Source: an uncultured Candidatus Pelagibacter sp. (GTDB taxonomy: Bacteria > Pseudomonadota > Alphaproteobacteria > Pelagibacterales > Pelagibacteraceae). Taken from it: 63,087 nt of DNA. Within the stretch, counting starts at the first letter, position 1, and every line of letters begins with the position of its first letter. The notes under the pieces are model-generated. The model ran no database searches. It was not told the DNA's origin and was given only the letters and a program-made list of their open reading frames with translations. Shown here piece after piece: positions 61,853 to 63,087 of the stretch. The stretch is taken from NCBI GenBank assembly GCA_905620465.1, contig CAJQTO010000011.1, positions 1-63,087 of the forward strand, given 5' to 3'. Position numbers and translations under genes: made by a program.

Positions 61853-63087
61853 ATGGAAATAAATAAAATAAATAACTTATTAGAACTATTTTATTATCAA
61901 TATCAAAAGCAAAACAAAAATGATATTTTTTTAGAATCTTTAAAAGAACCAAAAAAAAAATATTCTTGGGAAGATGTTTATTTAAATATTATTAAATTAT
62001 CTAAAGAAATTTCAAAACATATAAACAAAGGTGATAGATGTTTATTAATCTCTGAAAATAGACCTGAATGGATGATAACAGACCTTTCTATTATGTTATC
62101 GGAAGGCATAACTGTTCCAGCATATACAACGTATGTGGAGAGAGATTACGAATATATAATTGATAATTGCGAACCATCTATAGTTTTTGTTTCTGATAAA
62201 ATTCAATATGAAAAAATTAAAAATTTAATACCAATAAAGAAGTTTATCAAAAAGGTATTTATCTTTGAACCTGATAATGATCTTAATAATGATTCTAATT
62301 TGTATACAAATGACATATTTAAAAATCAGAGTTATGAATTTAAAAATTTTTTTGATTTAACAATTAAAAGAAAAGATATGGCTTGTATAATTTATACCTC
62401 AGGAACACAAGGAAATCCAAAAGGTGTTATGTTAAGTCATGGCGGCATACTAAATAATTGTGAGGGTTCATGTGAATTATTAAAATCAATTGTTACAAGT
62501 CATCCTAAATTTTTAACATGGCTACCGCTGTCCCACTCTTATGAACATACTATTCAATTTGTGCAAATAGCTGTTTCAGCAAGAGTATTTTATGCAGAGA
62601 GTATTGAAAAATTAATAAAAAATATGGGTGAATGTAGTCCAGAAATAATGACAGCCGTTCCAAGATTTTATCAAAATTTATATCAAAAAATTAATGCAAC
62701 ATTTATGAAGGCGACTGGACTAAAAAAAATCTTAGTAAATAATACAGTTAATCTTGGAAAAAAAAGATTATCTCAAAATAAGTTTTCTATAATTGAAAAT
62801 TTAATTAATTTTTTTTGTGAAAAATTAGTAAGAAAAAAAATTAGAAAACAGTTTGGAGGAAATTTGAGAGCATTTATTTCAGGAGGAGGAGCCCTAGATA
62901 AAGAAGTTGGATCTTTTTTAAATTCCATAGGGTTACCTACCTTGCAAGGTTATGGTTTAACAGAAACTTCGCCAGTTGTAAGTTGTAATCCTATTAATGA
63001 TATAAGAGTCGAAACTGTGGGTCCCCCATTTAAGGGGAATTTAGTAAAAATTGCTAAAGACGGAGAAATACTTGTTAAGGGTGAAAA
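61853..63087 (+). CDS. Long-chain acyl-CoA synthetase-type AMP-forming ligase (3' end cut by window edge)
   Basis: Activates a fatty acid with ATP and CoA. The gene starts at ATG giving MEINKINNLLELFYYQ and 411 codons are visible before the right edge; the C-terminal subdomain is missing. AMP-binding motifs in order are IIYTSGTQGNPKGVMLSHGG (P-loop), FLTWLPLSHSYEHT, FISGGGALDKEVG and LQGYGLTETSPVVSCNP, typical of the long-chain FAA1/FadD15-like group. It lies 7 bases after tRNA-Leu and is probably in its transcript. Chain length preference cannot be read from sequence. Confidence 0.93.
   Translation, partial: MEINKINNLLELFYYQYQKQNKNDIFLESLKEPKKKYSWEDVYLNIIKLSKEISKHINKGDRCLLISENRPEWMITDLSIMLSEGITVPAYTTYVERDYEYIIDNCEPSIVFVSDKIQYEKIKNLIPIKKFIKKVFIFEPDNDLNNDSNLYTNDIFKNQSYEFKNFFDLTIKRKDMACIIYTSGTQGNPKGVMLSHGGILNNCEGSCELLKSIVTSHPKFLTWLPLSHSYEHTIQFVQIAVSARVFYAESIEKLIKNMGECSPEIMTAVPRFYQNLYQKINATFMKATGLKKILVNNTVNLGKKRLSQNKFSIIENLINFFCEKLVRKKIRKQFGGNLRAFISGGGALDKEVGSFLNSIGLPTLQGYGLTETSPVVSCNPINDIRVETVGPPFKGNLVKIAKDGEILVKGE

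Noticed and set aside
1-63087. CRISPR arrays, insertion sequences, prophage or integrated element
   Set aside because: No direct repeat arrays, transposase, integrase or phage genes seen; gene order is that of core chromosome.

Overview
The window is a gene-dense, strongly AT-rich chromosome segment from an alphaproteobacterium of the SAR11 / Candidatus Pelagibacter type. This rests on the very low GC content, short or negative intergenic distances, A/T-ending codons throughout, alphaproteobacterial gene orders (fabI-fabB-fabA next to irr, lptM between argH and lysA, miaB-phoH-ybeY-lnt-metK-nusA-infB), an Irr-type Fur protein, and a glycine-rich porin of the marine type. No mobile element, CRISPR array or rRNA is visible. 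One tRNA gene (Leu, CAA) is present.

Layout. 1-8.5 kb: leuS (cut by the left edge), a DUF3576 lipoprotein, a porin with its own promoter and terminator, a TPR-sulfotransferase, a ThiE/TenI-like protein, YggS, an L,D-transpeptidase, a winged-helix regulator and a 38-residue ArfA-like ribosome-rescue factor missing from the ORF track. 8.4-14.6 kb: a leftward run with adenosine kinase, nth, dapB and the dnaJ-dnaK-grpE chaperone set. 14.6-25.5 kb: rdgB, a periplasmic-binding-like lipoprotein activator, rsmI, a BON lipoprotein, maeB, murJ, trpS, nfu, a Bax-like glucosaminidase and a polysaccharide deacetylase. 25.5-38.4 kb: a long rightward translation/RNA cluster, tsaB-fur-miaB-phoH-ybeY-lnt-metK, then nusA-infB-rbfA-rpsO-pnp. 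38.5-42.6 kb: a SulP transporter and fabI-fabB-fabA. 42.6-45.6 kb: irr and a rubrerythrin / Fe-S protein / DUF3501 operon whose promoter carries sequences resembling the Irr box. 45.6-50.7 kb: leftward SH3 protein, ThiF/MoeB-like enzyme, dut, coaBC, ubiB, ubiE. 50.8-54.8 kb: mutM, rpsT, a 313-base AT-rich gap, dnaA, dnaN. 54.8-63.1 kb: plsC, lysA, lptM, argH, a TlpA-like thioredoxin, an esterase, an HNH protein, coq7, dsbB, a YqaA-family protein, tRNA-Leu and an acyl-CoA synthetase cut by the right edge.

How it fits together. Most genes are housekeeping: translation and ribosome maturation, chaperones, cell-envelope lipid and murein work, ubiquinone synthesis, DNA replication and repair. Packing is extreme. 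Four convergent pairs end on one shared TTAA, and two divergent pairs overlap head-to-head in coding sequence. Two genes (rpsT and the HNH gene) have promoter-like hexamers placed so that the mRNA would be nearly leaderless.

The most interesting unit is rubrerythrin / GlpC-like Fe-S protein / DUF3501. It lies beside irr and is preceded by a perfect 10-bp inverted repeat built on the Irr half-site TTTAGAA. It looks like an iron- and peroxide-responsive redox system whose biochemistry is, as far as I know, not established.
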